DNA from: Rhizophagus irregularis
Lineage: Eukaryota > Glomeromycota > Glomeromycetes > Glomerales > Glomeraceae
Reading direction: 5' to 3'
Assembly (NCBI RefSeq): GCF_026210795.1
Contig: NC_089449.1
Location: forward strand, 2,914,001-2,978,000
DNA: 64,000 bases
Position numbers and translations under genes: made by a program. The first letter of the stretch is position 1, and every line of letters starts with the position of its first letter. Positions 14,546 to 27,647 of this stretch are shown piece by piece. Below the pieces are notes generated by a model, which worked only from the letters and a program-made list of their open reading frames with translations, had not been told where the DNA came from and did no database searches.

Positions 14546-15878
14546 TGTGTACCGATTATACATATATACATACAAATATTGATTAATCCATATCGATCTT
14601 TTGAATATTAACACTTATTCTTCCCTTTATTGAGAAATTTTTAATTGTTTCTTATTAGTCTTTCCTATATAACGTAACGTATAATCAATTTCTTTGATTA
14701 CATTGAAGGAAATAAAATAAAACCGCCAAAAAAGCCACATTACCAAAATATTTTTTTAAAATCCATCATTTTCAAAAAAAAAAAAAAAGATCCCCAAACT
14801 TGAGATAATATAAGGTGACTCCTTTTGTGTTCTTATATATATATCTATGTTTAGTTAATCTCTCTATTTAGTTAAAAAATCGATTATTTTAGTAAGTGAA
14901 ATATGTGAAAAAAAAATTTGTATAAAAAAAAAAGAAAAAAGAATTTCTTTTTTTACCTTGTTTGACTTATTTACTCTTTTTTTTTTTGCTGACAAAACTT
15001 TTTTTCCTCGATCCCCTTTCATATTTTTTTTTTATTCTGGGCTAAGGAAAAAGTTTATTTAATAAGGCTACTGGGGCTAAAAATCTACATGGGCTGGGTT
15101 AAAGTTAGTTTTTCTCTATAAAAAAAGGAATCGATCTTCATTAATTGAATACATATACATATATACATGTAATACAGTATTTTAAAGAACGAAAATCTAA
15201 TAGGAATAAAAAAAAAATGCAAATAATAACAATAATAGCATCATTTGAATGATGTGACAAGTTATTATTTACTTTTTATTTTTTGATTTTTTTTGATTTT
15301 CAAATGAAAAAAAAAAAAAAAAAAAAAAATGAAAAGCAATACAATGAATGATTCCAACTTTTTTGAAGTTAAGGGGTGTGGGGTGTGTTACCCAATTACT
15401 TGATCGAAAGGAGGTAATTGTAATTTTAATTTATACAAATATAGGTTATTGGTTGCATCATCAGTTATTGACCGCAGCATAAAATGTATTACAAATACTC
15501 ACGGAGTAATTTTTTGGGGGGGAAAGAAAAAGTAGTGAACATAATAATGAATGGACATGTGGCTTATCAAATGATCAATCAGGAAGTTATATACTCTTTA
15601 TTTTTTTTTTTATTTTTTTTTTACAGGTATTTTACAAGTTCTAAAGAAGAAATATATTTTTTTTAAAAAAAAAAAAAAAAAAAAATTTCTCCTTATTAAA
15701 TAGGAATCGATGAACAAGTACTATGAAGATTAATAACGAATTTAGATAATAAAATTGGCGGTGTAAAAATTAATTTACGAAAAATGGTAAAAATCTATGT
15801 AATTCTTAATTCGTTATTAAGAGCCTCGACTTAATATGGTTTATTAAAATTTGAATCCGGAGCAGTTTTTTTAAAAAG

Positions 15879-15980
15879 GATTCAAATATTCAAATATTCA
15901 AATATTCAATATTCAATATTCAATATTCAGTATTCAATATTCAGTATTCAGTATTCAGTATTCAAATATTCAGTATTCAA
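15879..15980. repeat. Tandem repeat of ATTCAATATTCAGT units
   Basis: ATTCAAAT, ATTCAAT and ATTCAGT units of 7-8 bases are repeated about 13 times. The arrangement of variants (AAAT first, then AAT, then AGT) suggests stepwise expansion. Confidence 0.85.
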
Positions 15981-17672
15981 TATAAAAAAAAAAATTCTAA
16001 CAAATAAAAATAAACTTGCCAAAAAAATTTCTTGCCAAACTTGTCAAAAGAAAGAAAAAAAAAAAATTCTTTGATTATTAAATAATTTATTTTTTGCTTA
16101 CAAATGTTATAAATCAAACACAATTTTTTTTTAAAAGACAATTTAATAGTCATTAATTATGGCTGATGTAATGATTTAACCATGTTTGTAAATCCTACGG
16201 TACAACCATTTAATACCCTTGGGCCGTGAAAAAACCTTTTATCCAATCATTATTGAATAAATGGGCCAATTAAACAATGGGTAATGTGTTGTGTCGTAAT
16301 TATTGAATGCATGCATAATCTGTGAACCCTGTGTACCTGCACACATTGTCTTAATTTATAAATAACATACTTATTATGATATCATTTATGTTGTAGCCCA
16401 ATCGTGTCGGGTATAATAAAACGCGTAAAAAATCAAAGGAATCTCGCTATTCACCGTTATATTATTAATTCGTCATTATAAAAAAAAAATTTTTTTTATT
16501 TAACGTTTTTACGTTTTTAAAAAAATGATTTTAAAATCGATTTTGAAATGTAATTATAAAAAAAAAAAACAGGTTTATTTGTTTATTTATTATTTAATAG
16601 AAATATAGAATGATCTTTTTCTGTCAATTATCTAGCATATAATCTTACAAATTTAATTGACATAAATGGATAATTCATAAAATGCAGCAACAAAATTTAC
16701 AACTTCATGATTGGATCATGAATCAATAAATCAATAATTGTGCAAGTATCAAGAAGAGAACATCACATACATAATAATCTAATAATCTAATAATCTAAAA
16801 AAAAAAAAAAATTTTTTTTTATTAATATAAAAATGGTTCAATTATTGGTGTGATTTATTTGTTCTTTAAAGGTAACAATTAAATAAGTTACATTGCATTT
16901 TTTTTTCCATATTACATCAAATGAAATAAATATAAAACATTTTTGTTTTTAGGAGTACTTTGTGAAAATGTGTCGAACTTAAATTTTAATGAATTTAAAT
17001 TAATACCCATTGAATCGTTGAATAAATTAATAAATTACCCGTTGAACAAGTAAAAAAATATTATTTCTATAAAGACTATAATGGAATTTCCAATAAAATT
17101 TATTTATTTATGACAATACAATATGATCAATATGATCAACTGCAGAGAATGTGTGAACGCGTACATCCCTTTTACAAGTTTATAAAGTATTTTTATTGGA
17201 TTTATCACAATTTATTTATTTTTTTCCTTAAAAAAAAATTTCATGTGATTACATTAAAAAATTTAAATGAAATTTTTTTTTTATGTAGATTTTTAGAAGA
17301 TTCGATAAACATGTAAGAATCATGTATGAATTTTTAAATTTGAAATTATAACATTGCATCGGAATTAATCCGTTCTAATCCAATCATTTAACTGATAAGA
17401 ATTAATAGAAATTCATTCACATTTGATCTGCCAAGACATGTAGATCTTTCTAACAGTGTATATTCCATATTTATATCTTATTGGGTCAAGTTTTATTTTT
17501 ATTTATGAAAAAATTTTTTTGAATATGGTATGATATTGAAACACATATATGTACATATTAAAATTTTTTCTTCTTGGCTAAGTTTATAAGTCTCTCTAAT
17601 AAGGAATTCGATACGAATATATATATATACTTATATATATATTACAGTATATAATAATAATAATAATAATAC

Positions 17673-17704
<32 letters not shown>

Positions 17705-20700
17705 TTAAATTAAATGTTATATTTAGAATAATACATTAAAATGATTGATTATTCTAAATACATTCGTAACCGATACCCGTTACTTTTATCGGAGTAATTC
17801 AATTAAAATTCTTATGAATATTAAGGATTTTCCAAATGACGCGACATTTTTGGTAAATATTATAATGAAAATCATGTAATAGAGATAGTATGAGAGTTTT
17901 AAAAAAAAAAAAGAAACCCGGTACAAGTACGCGTTATCAAATGATTCTTTGTCATACTATCTTATCATTGGTCGGATAAATAAATGTTTAAACATAAAAA
18001 AACCATGCTGCGGTCATTTCCCCTCTTTCATTATCATTATCAAAGAAAGAAGAATAATAATAAATAAATAAAAATCAGATCATATCATTCGCTCGTAATC
18101 TCCCCCAAAATTTGTTTCTTTATTCATGCAATATATTAAATACAATGCAAATACAGTATGATAATCTTAAAACTGGTCAAAGGAATTTTTGATTTTCCGA
18201 AAAATTCACAAGAAAAAATATTTTTAATTCGTTTATACAGAATTTTGTACTCAATCTTTGAAACTCTCCGTAATACATTTCTTTGTTATTTTTTATCATA
18301 AACAAATGGATCAAATCAAGTAAAAAAAAAAAAAGGGACAAAGGAAAAAAGCAGGGGGTGAGAGGTTTTTATTAAGTTTTATTAAGTTACCATTTTTTAT
18401 TTTCTTGGCTCATAAAGGTTTAAACTATAATTTTTTAGGTTGATTTCAGATATGTATTCATTAAAAAAAAAAATTTATGAAATAATGAAATCAGATAAGG
18501 TAATTACTAAATCAAAATAACAAAAGGTGATTTGATCATTTTTATCCTGAATTGATCCTGAGTCATTGTTTTAATATTAAAAGTAAGTTACCATAATAAT
18601 ATATGAATCAAAGATTCAATTTTTAATTACATAATTTAACGAAATATGTAAAACAAGATAAAAAAAATAAAAAATAAAAAATAAAAATATTAAATAAACT
18701 TGAAGCAATCGAGTTACACAATCAATGCATGTAATCTTCTATCTACGCGCAAAAAAAAAAAAAAAATATTGATTTATTTCTTATACCAATAAAGCTTATT
18801 CTACAAAAGATGAATGAAAACGAAAAAAGTTAAGTAAGAATGTAAATCGAACCAAAAAATTTTTTTTAATCGCCGAATTCAATTACCCTCCGTATAATCA
18901 CCATGTATGTATTCCATATTTTGTTTAATTAATTTTAACCGCCTTTTAAAAGTATTATGTCGATCATTTTAAATTCTGATGTTAAATAAAAAAGCCATAA
19001 TACCAATAATAAAAAATAAATGATTTTATCAAAACTTTTGCGAAACAATGTTTATAACTATAATTGAAATAAGGTTCAAATAAACCTTAAACAACAAAAC
19101 ATGTTTCTTTTCCATACTTTATAAAAAAAAATTCTGTCGATCATTTCCATGTCAAGACCATGGAATATGGGAATATTGTAGTAGCTTCTACTGAAAAAAT
19201 TTTATGCAATTAATAATTTTTAATTACTAAGTTTTCAAACACAAATTTTTTAAAAGAAACAATTATCTTGGCACAATCATTACTTATCGTTGGGCGGCTT
19301 TTGGGCGTATCAAAAAAAAAAAAATGAAAAAAATCTTGTTTATGTATTTTCGAAGTTTTCCAAAAGATTTTTGTAATTCGGATAAACTATTGTTTAATAG
19401 ATTGGGTTCTTTTTCACGCGTTAGATTCTTTCCTTTAAATTATTCTCACAAAAAAGGAAAATAAATAAAAAAAATATAAAAAAGGGATTTTTTATGTTAG
19501 GCGGCAACATGTTATCCCAGATTACCTTACTTCGCGTATAAGCCACATTTCAAATGCTAAGCCGATATGACAGGGATCGCTTTATTATCCGAGATCTACA
19601 TTAAATTCCATGGAATAATTATGCAACTATTCAATCACATGACTTCGCTCATTCATCATTTGTGTTAGGCATTTTTTATGTACTGCCTAAATGGTTTAAA
19701 CGGGATAAGTTTTTTAAATGTTTCAGAATTTTCCAAATTCCAAATTTTATTAATTTTTTAAGTAAAAAAATGTTATATAAGCCACAAATCATAATATTAT
19801 TCTCAAATCGTCACATTTAATAATTTAATAAAAAAATCAGCCCGTAAAAGCGGTCGAGTAAAAAATCAAAAAAATGTTTTTTCGCATGTAAATAGGGATT
19901 TCCAATTTAGGAAAATTGACTATCCTGACCATCGTATAATGTAGATGCATAATATGGTATTACTATCAAAACCGCTGTTTGCATTAATTACTAAAATTTA
20001 TTTTTTATTTTCTATATTATGCATGCAATCAGCATAGCCTCAAAGAAAATCAAAAGTAACTCTCAAATGTGAGAATATTATTTATTTTTTTTTCTTTGAA
20101 TTTGTTACCTTATCAAGTAATAATTAATAGGAAATATTGAATTTTACGCTATTTGTAAAATAATAGACTGCCATTTTTCTAAATTTAATGATTACGGCCG
20201 TTTCGTAAAATTGAATGAATCAAAAATGTATAGTTTTCTTGATTTCTTTGCATAGATTGATAAAGTACATTATCTTGTGTTAGAGTAGATTAGAAATTTT
20301 TTGATTGTACCAATTTATTAAAGTTGAACAATAAAAGAAATACACTTATTATTCAAAGAAACTTGTATTGTAAAAAGCCAAAATGTCAAAATTATATCAC
20401 AATGTATTTTTTTCTTGAAGAAAAAAAGAATAAATGTTCTTTATAATGAAAAATGTCAAAAATGTACGATTGTGCATACTAATAAATTATTGATAATGGA
20501 TATTTTTATTTTTGAAAGGTGCATTACATATATTCTTTTTTTTTTAAATAAAGAATTAAAGAAATCAATATTTTTGTTAAAATAATTTGGATTATAATTT
20601 AATTAAATATATACATCCGAATAATCCGATATAATTTAAAGCGTAACACCCCTACAATCATGAATCGTTACTAAAATGATCCTATGATACGAAAAATATT

Positions 20701-20949
20701 ACACAACATTCCAGTCACGTAGTTACGAATAACTTTTTCCCTACTCTTAAAAAATCTCAGTCTTCACAGCAGTATACGTGATTATCAACGAGACCTTTTC
20801 CATCAAAATAATTTCTCGTCAAAATTTCTTTTACATTCAGATTAGCAGATATGTATATAGAATATGGTTAAACCTTAATGCTTCGCTTACCTGGTTGATC
20901 GACTGAAAACATTGATGGGAAGGGAGACTATTTAAATTTGGATTCTGAT

Positions 20950-21028
20950 TTAGAACCTGATCTAAGAGAAATCATATTGGGAACTATACTATTTAGAATC
21001 TGATCTAAGAGAAATCATTTCGGGAACT
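20950..21028. repeat. Tandem duplication, about 43-bp period
   Basis: The segment 20950-20985 recurs at 20993-21028 with three mismatches; the shared core is CTGATCTAAGAGAAATCAT. A two-copy tandem duplication in spacer DNA. Confidence 0.8.
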
Positions 21029-21680
21029 TCACTCACCTTCAACCGTGTTCTTGAATCATTGATGATTATATTCAAAATCTGCTACCCAATTAACCTAATG
21101 CTTAACCTAATGCTTAACCTAATGATGTCATCAAATTCCTAAGTGATTGAACTTCAACCTTGGACTCATAAGAAGGAATATATGAAGGAATATATGGACC
21201 ATTATTTATCCATGCAACATGATCAAACGCAACTAATTTGACGGTCATGAGGTTAATGAATATGCCATATGTTCATCAACCGTTAGTATCATAATAGATT
21301 GCTATGATCATTTTTTAACATAATAAGTGAATTATCTAATACCTACAATTAAATTAATTTATTATATACGGATTAACTGAAATTTTAATTCTAAATCAGG
21401 GTATGATAAATGATAATACATATGTCAATGTGTGGGCTGCATAAGGAAGTTTGTTTTTCCTAACCAAAAAGAGAAAGACAATTTAGAAAAGTTAAAAAAG
21501 GGCTAAAGGCTTTTGTGAAACCAAAATATTATACCGGCTGTAATCAGATGTTTCGTCCTAAATTTTTTTTATAGATCTAACCACTAAAAAAAATTATTTC
21601 TCGAAACGCCATCTAAATATTTTGTTTCTAAATTAAAAGCCACCCTATTTTTGTAAATTTTAAACTAGTACTTTATTATT

Positions 21681-21747
21681 ATTATTTAAAAGGGTTATTA
21701 TTTAAAAGGGTTATCATTATTTAAAAGGGTTATCATTATTTAAAGGG
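21681..21747. repeat. Tandem repeat, TTATCATTATTTAAAAGGG
   Basis: Four imperfect copies of a 16-19 base unit ending in TTTAAAAGGG. The last copy has lost one A. Confidence 0.8.
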
Positions 21748-22730
21748 TCACGGGTTTGGGTTTGAAATTATTATCCCTTCTTCACAAAATCCTTCTTCAT
21801 AAAACCCTTCTTCATAAAAGAAGAGAAAGAACCAAAAGCTCCATCAAATTCTGAATTCCATCATACCTAATTTTCGATGTATTTGAAGTTGAATTTAACA
21901 TAAATTTAACATTAAATTCATATTAAATTCATTAATGAAAAGGAACATCAAATTATCGTTAATATAACAGATTGAAATTGAAATTTTTTAAAAAATCTAA
22001 TAATATATTTTAATAAAATAAATTTATTATTGATAAGCATTGAGGATAAATGTGATAAGTATCGTTCATTATAGAATTACAATAATAATAAAATCTTACC
22101 ATCACTTCTAATACATTTAGAAAAGTGCCGAAACATGTCCACACAGCCGGTATATCACAGATTAATGCTGCCCGAGTGTCTCTTCCGTTTGGAATTCGTA
22201 CGTCTGGTCTAATGTTAATCCATTCCAAAGTAATTCAATTGTCACCAAATAGTGATTTATCTTATGTAGACTCACTTCATTCAGCCGAACTTTTTTTAGA
22301 TATTCTCATTAATGAAAAATCTTGATCAATATAATTCTGATTTTTCAATAAATTCCAGCCAAACATTATAATTTAATAAATCAAATCATCAGATTGACTA
22401 CCGGAATTCTGTCATGCTCGAGTCGCTACGCCTTTATTATTTCCACCTTTATTTTTGTAGCAATATTTACATCAAAATCAAGGTGATTCTTTTAATATTT
22501 CTACAAAGTCCAAAATATCCATACGGAAAGACTTTTTCGCGTTATTAATGATGTGATCTTTCTCAAAGGGGGCCGGCAACTTCTCTTTTCCTCTGATTTT
22601 CTTCATCTTCCTCCCGATTTTTTTTCTCGAGATGATAAATGATTTTTTTTTTTAATTTTACTTGTATTTTAGTCTGACTTCAGTAAATAATTGATTTTAT
22701 CGCTATTATGATATGACGTCAATGTTTAGT

Positions 22731-22818
22731 TGTCTTTGCGTCAACTCGTCTACAAATCTCTTTCATACGTTGTTTGCCTTTGCGTCAACTCGTCCACAAA
22801 TCTCTTTCGTACGTTGTT
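22731..22818. repeat. Tandem duplication, 44 bp x 2
   Basis: Copies at 22731-22774 and 22775-22818 are exactly adjacent and differ at three positions, all transitions. The shared core is CTTTGCGTCAACTCGTC. It is GC-richer than its surroundings. Confidence 0.9.
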
Positions 22819-25800
22819 GAGTATTCCTTATAATTTATATACATTTATTATATTAATAAAATTATTAGTTTTATATGAAATTAAATACGTCAATATGAAC
22901 AATAGATAATGTAGCATGAAATCAAGTAGAATTTTACCTATTTTGCTTGTTGTTAGCGTTTTTTTTGAAATGGAAGTCATTAAATACAATCATTAAACTA
23001 TCAATCAAGTTTGATTAAACCCGCAAAATTATTCGTCTAAAGTAAGATTTTTTTAAAAAAAATTATTAAAATAACAATAATATAAACAAATATATAAGTT
23101 AATATTATTCTTTTTTAAATAATAATATATTTATTAAAATTAAAGTAAGAATTTAACGATGGTGTGTATAAATGAATAAGAAAGAACTCAACTTTATTTA
23201 TCGTGGATAAAACAGGAGTAAGGTCCAAAAAAAACAAAAAAGAAATAAAAAGAAATAAAAAGAACAAAAATAAAAAACAAAACAAAATAAAATAAATATT
23301 TAATAAACACTTTCAATTAAAATAACAAAAGAAAAAGTTCCTGTTACGGTTCAAGTAACTTCAAAATATGCACTCTTTTAACGTCATTATGAATGAGAAA
23401 GGTCGAAACAAATCAAATTCTTAATTAAAATTTTTAAGTAGATTATCGCAAATACGACAATCATGTGATTTATACAGTGAAAATTCGATAAACCGGATTT
23501 ATCGGTTTCACTAAAAATATGGCGATATATTATACTGAATTTTAAGAATTTTTTCATGCTAATAAAACTAATATACATTATATACATTATATTTTAATTT
23601 TTCATCTTAGTTTAAGTCATAGAGGTCATGAAAATGAAAATAAAATATTTTTAATTGAAAATATAAATTCAGCCAGAATTAAGATTTTTATAATTCCGGC
23701 CAAAATAAAATTTACCGCATTACGTTCTTCGATTTTATTGGTTTATGAGCACGTGATACGATACGTCGAATCATTTTTACTATAATTGGTTAGAAGTTAT
23801 AGCCGCGACTTTACGTAAATTCGGTATATCGAAACTATTAAATTTCGGATAAAATTTTTTACATGATCAAGACATTTTGCTATTCTTGATATTCAAGAAT
23901 ATTGAATCATTTTGTAAGTTAGAGGCGAGTTAGTGCTCAAGAAATCCCCCTCTTTAAACGTCCGCTGCTTATTTAGTAAGTGAAAAATAGTTTCACTCAC
24001 ATTGGACTTAAACTTTCGACTATATATATGTGAATCAATAAAATAACGAATATGTGATCCTCATCTCTATTCTAATGTCTTTATAATAAATGTATCCCTG
24101 ATATCAAATGGAGCGCAAAATGCGCACACTTGGCAACTTATCATAATTCACAAATCTTGAAAGAAGTATGGGATAATTATACTATAAATATTAAATAAGT
24201 GCATTGCCTTCGATATATGCTAATTATGAAGGTATCCTCATAAGAGTTTAGAGATTGGACTTGCATTCGTAACTCGAATTAAGAAAAACTCGAGTAAAAC
24301 TTGAATAATCCTTTACCACATTAAATAAATCTTTATCTCACCCCAAGAACGGAAAGAAATACTCAATAATTCATATCTAAACAACAAACAATAAATTTGC
24401 TTTTGTCTATTAATCGGCGCAGATTTATTGGACATCATCTTGATCCGTTTCCTACACAATATATTGCATTTATGCGTGTTCTACGCGTAAATGTTTGTTA
24501 ATTAGTAAACATGTATAACATTCAATGAAAGTTTTTACTGGCCAAACAAACGATAAATGTATATAATAACAATGTTTAAAATAAATCAAAATTGGGAAGT
24601 ATAAAGATATAATCCGTCTTCGCATATATATATATTTATATTAAAAAAAATAATTTAATAGAAAACACTTTAAAATAATATGCTTTTTACATAAAAATAA
24701 TAAAAAGAGTGTTACTGCTTACTGTAGAAGAATACGTTTCTTGAGAAGAAATCTAAATAAATAACGTTTGCCATGTTAAGAAGAATAAGACAGTTGCCAA
24801 GTTAATCCGGGCAATCTATGGGTGCCTCAGAGACTAAACGTGATGCCCCTGGTGTATTTTCCCATTTTTCAATGGCTCTTCTTTTTAGAAATTGGAACCG
24901 GCATTCACCCTTCAGATAGATTTACTGGTTCCATCGATTTGGATTTAAATCTGAATATAAATGCAAACCCGGATATAATAAAACCAGATGGTTCGTTTCG
25001 TCAGATAACTGAAGAAACTGAAAGAATCGGATATATTATAAATCTGGAAATAAATTTGGTCCAAACCTCTACTTCTTTTTATTAACATGTTAATATAAAG
25101 CGAGTCCTTAATAATCTCGCATTTTAAAACTATTAACTTTTAAATTCAATGATTGATTTAAAAAAATTACAAACAAAATTTGATGAGCTCAATTTCTTTT
25201 ATTTTTATTCTATATTTGAAACTTATTCGATCATTAATTTGAAAATTTTTTCATAAACTCATAATTAATTAGTACATTGCAATTGGCATTTCGGATTTCG
25301 AAATTTATTTCATTAACAATTACTGTATAATTATCTAATTCGTGTATAATTACGACAGAAAAAAATAAAAAATTAGTGACATGTATGAAATAAGCTATGT
25401 AAAGTAATTTTTGCGGAGATTGTTTTTTTTGAAAATTTCCTGTATTAAAAGAAAATATTATAAATAAAATCATTATCTGTTAAGAGCTGCGATTTAATTA
25501 ATTTATAAAAATACGTATTCTAGTTTTATTTATTTAACGTGTGATTTAAAAATAAATAAAATAAAAATAAAAATTCAATTCTTAGCAGATTTTATTATTT
25601 TAATTCCTTATATTTTTAATCAATTACACACTCTCTTATTAATCATCAAATTTTGTCAATAGATTATCGCTTGAGTTTAATCTCTTAATAATACAAAAAA
25701 ATCATACATAAAGAAGCTATTGATATGGTAAATAAGCATTATTGTTGACTTATATTGGTAGAACGTTCCCTTCGGACATCCATCAATTACGTTGTTGTAA

Positions 25801-25905
25801 TTGATTAATAACATTATCTTTCAGTTACGATATGTATGGTCTTCCCGGAATTTTAATATAGTAAGTATTGAAGTCAAATTCTACTAGACCACAATCTATA
25901 TTTTA

Positions 25906-26102
25906 GGAACTTTCTTTTGCTAAGAAAATAACTCCTCAGTTTTAAAAATCTTGTACATTTTCGCATTTCCACCATAGTCAAAGCATGTAGTTGATGCTGT
26001 ATTATAACCGGTTTTATTATCACGCATTCATCACTTCATTCGTAGGATCACTTTTTCTTCTAATTATCATATACACCCGATATTTTGGCAAAAGAAAGTT
26101 CC
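25906..26102. repeat. 197-bp segment with 15-bp perfect terminal inverted repeats
   Basis: GGAACTTTCTTTTGC at 25906-25920 is exactly complementary to 26088-26102. A MITE or solo hairpin is possible, but the flanks show no target-site duplication that I can find, so the element status is open. Confidence 0.35.
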
Positions 26103-26731
26103 AACAAGCCTAATATTTATTTGCATATAAAAACAACAATACAAACCTGCCAATCCTTGTTATATCTACAGCGGATGAGAATTTGATTTTTACTTTTTTC
26201 TTCTTTAATAGGAGCATACAACATACTGGTTCTGGGCTTCTGGCTACTTCATAATCCTCTCCTTTTCCCATAACGCGCTAGCTTACCATTATGAGAAGGA
26301 TATAACTCCTTTAAATAATCATCTAATATAGTATAATTAATTAATATCTTATTGGATTTATTTCATTAAGATGCATCAAATGGTGGTAAGATCAAGTCTT
26401 TAGCATAAATAGATCATGTGCTAACTCATACTAAAGAATTTTTAAAAAATCAATACGGGTATTAGCAAACTATTTATCAATGCTAGAGGCATCAACTACT
26501 CCATTTTACTTAACATTCATAAACAAGAAAATTGATTCTAAAGCATATTCAAGAATTAGGAATTATATAAATAAGTAAACTTTGAATATCCATAAAATAA
26601 TCATAAAAAATATCATTTTTAATTATCAGTTGACTTCGGAGCTTAGGATTTTTATTTATTTATTACATCTTTTGCAATTCTAGATATCTATAGTAGTGTT
26701 ACAATGACCGCATTTATTAAAGCAACAAAAG

Positions 26732-27075
26732 TAGAGTTCCGACGGATGATCAATCTCTTCTCATTTATTTTTTGGAAAGAGACATTTATGTTTCATAATT
26801 TATACATTAGGAACTGCATTCGACGTAAGGTGATCAGACTATGCATTATTTAATTAATTGAACATAAAATAAATCTTAGTCGGATTGAAATTTTCATCCG
26901 TCAGATGATATTTTAATCCGTTCCTAATTTCTCCTCACTTTCATTTTTGAAAAGAAAGTTTTAAATTTATTAAATTATATACTGTATTATGATATTAGGA
27001 TATTCTTAAAAAAATGCTCTTTTATATTTAAATGAGCATACAACTGTCAAAATGTGATTATCCGTCGGAACTCTA
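26732..27075. mobile_element. hAT-type MITE with 8-bp target-site duplication
   Basis: The ends at 26732-26752 and 27055-27075 are inverted repeats of 21 bases with one mismatch, beginning TAGAGTTCCGACGGAT. They are flanked directly by AACAAAAG at 26724-26731 and again at 27076-27083. An 8-bp target duplication and a terminus fitting the Y-A-R-N-G rule are known hallmarks of hAT elements. At 344 bp with no coding capacity it is a non-autonomous element that must have been moved by a transposase encoded elsewhere. Its termini do not match the hAT relic at 51.2-55.8 kb. The perfect target duplication suggests a fairly recent insertion. Confidence 0.88.
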
Positions 27076-27647
27076 AACAAAAGGCGCTGGAATTTTATCA
27101 GAACTCAAGTGAAACCCTGCTGAAAGAGGTACCTGTGTTGCAACAAAATGGTTGTCTTATAAGGTGCTAGTTGAACTTTGGACATAGGTATTTTTGATAT
27201 TTGAATCGAGTTTTTTGAGTCGGGTTATCTAACTTTTTTAAGCTCTTGATTAATAGAAGTATTGTGGTGAGATACATTTACGGCCAATTGTAAATAATGA
27301 CAATAATTAAATTTAATGGAAATTTTGGGAGCGACTTATCTTCAAAGAGTGTATTTTATTATTAGTCATTTGATCATTGGTAATCCAAATGTTACAAACA
27401 GTTTATGGCCGAATTTTAAAATCGATGTATTAATTAAAGCGACATGCAACAAGGAGGTCTGGTTCTGTATTCGACTAACGTGGCTTTTGTAATCCCGGTA
27501 AATAACTTGTAAGAGAATGATGATCATTCATCATTACGACGTATTTGGCAATCGATCAACATTATCTCTTCTTAATTGTATTCCATTGTCTCATGATGGG
27601 ACTGATAAAAATCTCTAGATAAGATACAACATATAAAACGAAGGAAA

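Larger units (their letters stand above)
5724..20600. other. Long gene-free, low-complexity spacer
   Basis: Nearly 15 kb with no gene I can support. It is rich in poly(A/T), AT microsatellites and short tandem arrays (listed separately). All open frames are short, lack domains and look like chance frames in AT-rich DNA. I looked for tRNA-like B-box sequences, splice-joined coding pieces and long inverted repeats and found none convincing. Decayed transposons could lie here beyond recognition by eye. Confidence 0.6.
20600..27647. other. Gene-free spacer of higher complexity
   Basis: Fewer homopolymer runs than the DNA to the left, with stretches of nearly balanced sequence, yet no gene I can support. 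It contains small tandem duplications, one clear MITE and one weaker inverted-repeat element. Short open frames at 22010-22325 and 24822-25085 carry no family I recognise. The texture is that of old, unclassifiable transposon remains. The last few hundred bases probably include the XRCC2 promoter. Confidence 0.55.

Noticed and set aside
21090-21125. CTTAACCTAATG repeats considered as interstitial telomere sequence
   Set aside because: Only three 12-base units, and they do not match the TTAGGG-type repeat expected in fungi.
22010-22325. Overlapping open frames on both strands in a GC-richer patch
   Set aside because: Neither strand gives a recognisable domain or splice-extended protein; left as unclassified spacer.
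23475-23512. A palindromic stretch starting CAGTGAAAATTCG that resembles a pogo-type transposon end
   Set aside because: No matching inverted partner was found within several kilobases and there is no clear TA-flanked unit.
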